DNA from: Actinomycetota bacterium
GTDB taxonomy: Bacteria; Actinomycetota; Coriobacteriia; Anaerosomatales; JAHIQC01
Assembly: GCA_018902765.1 (NCBI GenBank)
Contig: JAHIQC010000236.1
Coordinates: 1-6,645, forward strand
Direction: 5' to 3'
DNA: 6,645 bases
Below the pieces are notes generated by a model. That model saw only the letters and a list, made by a program, of their open reading frames with translations. It searched no databases and had not been told where the DNA came from. Shown here one piece after another: positions 4,798 to 6,645 of this stretch (positions are counted from its first letter, which is position 1; each line of letters begins with the position of its first letter). Made by a program: the position numbers and the translations under genes.

Positions 4798-6645
4798 GCG
4801 AGACCACCAAGGAAGCTCCATCAAGAGGTCCCGCAGGCCCCGGCGGCGGAGGATTCGGACCTGGGCGCCACCTAGGCGTAGGCATGCCCGCACCCAAGTC
4901 CAAGGACTTCAAAGGATCGTTCAAGCGTCTTGCGGGCTATTTGCGCCCCCAGATGGTGCTGATAATCATCGTACTGGTGCTCGCTGCCGCCAGCGTTGCC
5001 TTCAATATCGTGGGTCCCAAGCTCCTCGGCAACGCAACCAACCTCGTGTTCGAGGGCGTCGTGGGTGCGCAGCTGGGAGAGAGTCTGCCCCCTGGAGCCA
5101 CCAAGGACCAGGCTGTTGCAGAGCTTCGCGCTGCGGGCAAGACCGAGTTCGCTGACATGCTTGCGAGCATGGACGTCACTCCCGGCGAGGGAGTTGACTT
5201 CGATGCGGTGCGTCAGTTGCTCATGCTCGTCGCGCTCGTGTATGCGCTCAGCGCGATTTTCGGGTGGATGCAGCAGTACCTCATGGCTGGTGTCGCGCAG
5301 CGCGCTGTCTACCAGCTCCGTCGTCAGGCCGACGAGAAGCTCGCGCGACTACCCTTGCGCTATTACGACTCGCAACCACGCGGCGACGTACTCTCGCGTG
5401 TGACGAACGACATCGACAACATTGCGCAGACGCTCCAGCAGAGCCTGACGCAGATCATCACGGCGCTGCTCACCATCATCGGCGTGTTGGCGATGATGTT
5501 TTGGATAAGCCCTCTTCTGGCGCTCGTGTCTCTACTGACGCTACCGCTTTCGATCGGAAGCGCGATTCTCATCGCCAAGCGCTCGCAGAAGCAGTTCGCA
5601 GCGCAGTGGAAGCACACCGGCACACTCAACGGCCACGTCGAGGAGATGTTCTCCGGGCACGCCATCGTGAAGGTCTTCGGTAGGCAGGAAGAGGCCATTG
5701 CGGTCTTCGACGAAGAGAACGAACTGCTGTACGAAGCGAGCTTCAAAGCGCAGTTCATCTCGGGCATCATCATGCCGTCCATGAACTTCATCAACAACCT
5801 GAACTACGTGGCCATCGCCGTCATCGGTGGGTTGCGCGTGGCTCGGGGCCAGATGTCCCTAGGTGACGTGCAGGCATTCATCCAGTACTCACGCCAGTTC
5901 ACTCAGCCCATCACTCAAACGGCGAGCATCATGAATGTGATGCAGTCCACCGTGGCATCCGCCGAGCGCGTGTTCGAGCTGCTCGACGAGTCCGAGGAGA
6001 TCCCTGAGGCCGAGAAGCCAGTTACGATCCCCCACGTAGAGGGTCACATCGAGATGTCGGGCGTGTCGTTCCGTTACGAGGCTGACACCCCGCTGATCGA
6101 GGACCTCTCACTGGATGCCAAGCCGGGCAGCACCGTCGCCATTGTCGGGCCGACGGGTGCGGGCAAGACCACGCTCGTGAACCTTCTCATGCGCTTCTAC
6201 GAGATCGATGAGGGCACGATATCGATCGATGGAATCGACATCCGCGAGATGAGCCGCAATGACCTCAGGCGCACATTCGGCATGGTGCTTCAGGATGCGT
6301 GGCTGTTCAAGGGCACCATCCGAGACAACATCGCCTATGGTCGCGAAGATGCGACCGAGGAGGCTTTGGACGAGGCGGCGCGCGCCGCTCACGTCGACCA
6401 CTTCGTGCGCACATTGCCTGACGGCTATGACACCGTCTTGGACGACGAGGCATCCAATATATCGGCAGGGGAGCGCCAGCTGCTCACCATCGCGCGTGCG
6501 TTCTTAGCCGATCCCGAGATCCTCATCCTCGATGAAGCCACGAGCTCGGTGGACACGCGCACCGAGGTGCTCATTCAGCAGGCCATGTCGCGCCTCATGA
6601 AGGGGCGTACGAGCTTCGTGATCGCGCACAGGCTCTCCACGATCC
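4794..6645 (+). CDS. ABC exporter half-transporter, catalytic subunit (3' partial)
   Basis: The frame is open from ATG at 4794 to the window's end with no stop: 617 residues, lacking only the last part of the ATPase domain after the H-loop. It begins with a Gly/Pro-rich stretch (residues ~11-35) seen in many BmrD/YfiC-like subunits, then DFKGSFKRLAGYLRP before the first membrane segment (~53-75). An unusually long outside loop (~80-139) separates segments 1 and 2. Further segments lie near 141-165, 218-238, 240-262, 323-348 and 358-380. The ATPase has Walker A GPTGAGKT (452-459), Walker B ILILDE with catalytic Glu581, and His612 in IAHRLSTI. The signature is ISAGE (556-560) rather than LSGGQ. 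Its Walker site would pair with the partner's good VSGGQ to form the active ATP site, and its ISAGE with the partner's degenerate Walker site. GGAGG and the ATGA overlap support the start. Confidence 0.95.
   Translation, partial: MSETTKEAPSRGPAGPGGGGFGPGRHLGVGMPAPKSKDFKGSFKRLAGYLRPQMVLIIIVLVLAAASVAFNIVGPKLLGNATNLVFEGVVGAQLGESLPPGATKDQAVAELRAAGKTEFADMLASMDVTPGEGVDFDAVRQLLMLVALVYALSAIFGWMQQYLMAGVAQRAVYQLRRQADEKLARLPLRYYDSQPRGDVLSRVTNDIDNIAQTLQQSLTQIITALLTIIGVLAMMFWISPLLALVSLLTLPLSIGSAILIAKRSQKQFAAQWKHTGTLNGHVEEMFSGHAIVKVFGRQEEAIAVFDEENELLYEASFKAQFISGIIMPSMNFINNLNYVAIAVIGGLRVARGQMSLGDVQAFIQYSRQFTQPITQTASIMNVMQSTVASAERVFELLDESEEIPEAEKPVTIPHVEGHIEMSGVSFRYEADTPLIEDLSLDAKPGSTVAIVGPTGAGKTTLVNLLMRFYEIDEGTISIDGIDIREMSRNDLRRTFGMVLQDAWLFKGTIRDNIAYGREDATEEALDEAARAAHVDHFVRTLPDGYDTVLDDEASNISAGERQLLTIARAFLADPEILILDEATSSVDTRTEVLIQQAMSRLMKGRTSFVIAHRLSTI

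Noticed and set aside
4996..5683. Plus-strand frames inside the second exporter gene
   Set aside because: They are out of frame with the exporter, whose own frame is open from 4794 to the window end with all ABC motifs in place.

Overview
The window is a 6.6 kb piece of high-GC bacterial DNA with every gene on the + strand. The final permease gene has no stop codon inside the window. The 5' gene carries cell wall binding repeat 2 (CWB2) domains behind an OmpL47-like Ig-type module, which points to a Gram-positive, probably actinobacterial host. An anaerobic Coriobacteriia-like lineage would fit this, the MarR plus paired ABC exporter operon and a secreted CxxCH protein. That lineage is inference; only the monoderm-type surface protein and the GC-rich codon use are read directly.

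Layout: (1) 1-1106 is the 3' end of a secreted or surface protein with three CWB2 repeats, followed by two hairpins, the second a 13-bp stem with a TTCG loop. (2) 1282-1725 is a complete GatB/YqeY-domain protein. (3) 1851-2372 is a small secreted protein with a signal peptide, one haem c-type CxxCH motif and a long Asp/Ala-rich tail of D-D-A triplets broken by His-Met-Asp blocks, followed by a strong hairpin terminator. (4) 2506-2532 holds two tandem TTAGC-nn-GCTAA-type palindromes. (5) 2561-6645 is an operon of a MarR-family regulator and two half-size ABC exporters, each gene overlapping the next by ATGA.

The two exporter subunits look like an obligate heterodimer. The first has Asp at the catalytic Glu position and Gln at the H-loop, but a good signature motif. 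The second has normal Glu and His, but a deviant ISAGE signature. Together they would form one active and one degenerate ATP site, as in the TM287/288 and BmrCD class. The MarR protein probably represses its own operon through the two palindromes, with release by an unknown ligand. Its N-terminus is unusually His-rich.

The least familiar element is the CxxCH/Asp-rich secreted protein. Its haem motif resembles the mini-haem modules of magnetochrome/NapB-type proteins, but I do not recognise the whole architecture. I see no RNA gene, CRISPR array, insertion sequence or phage gene.
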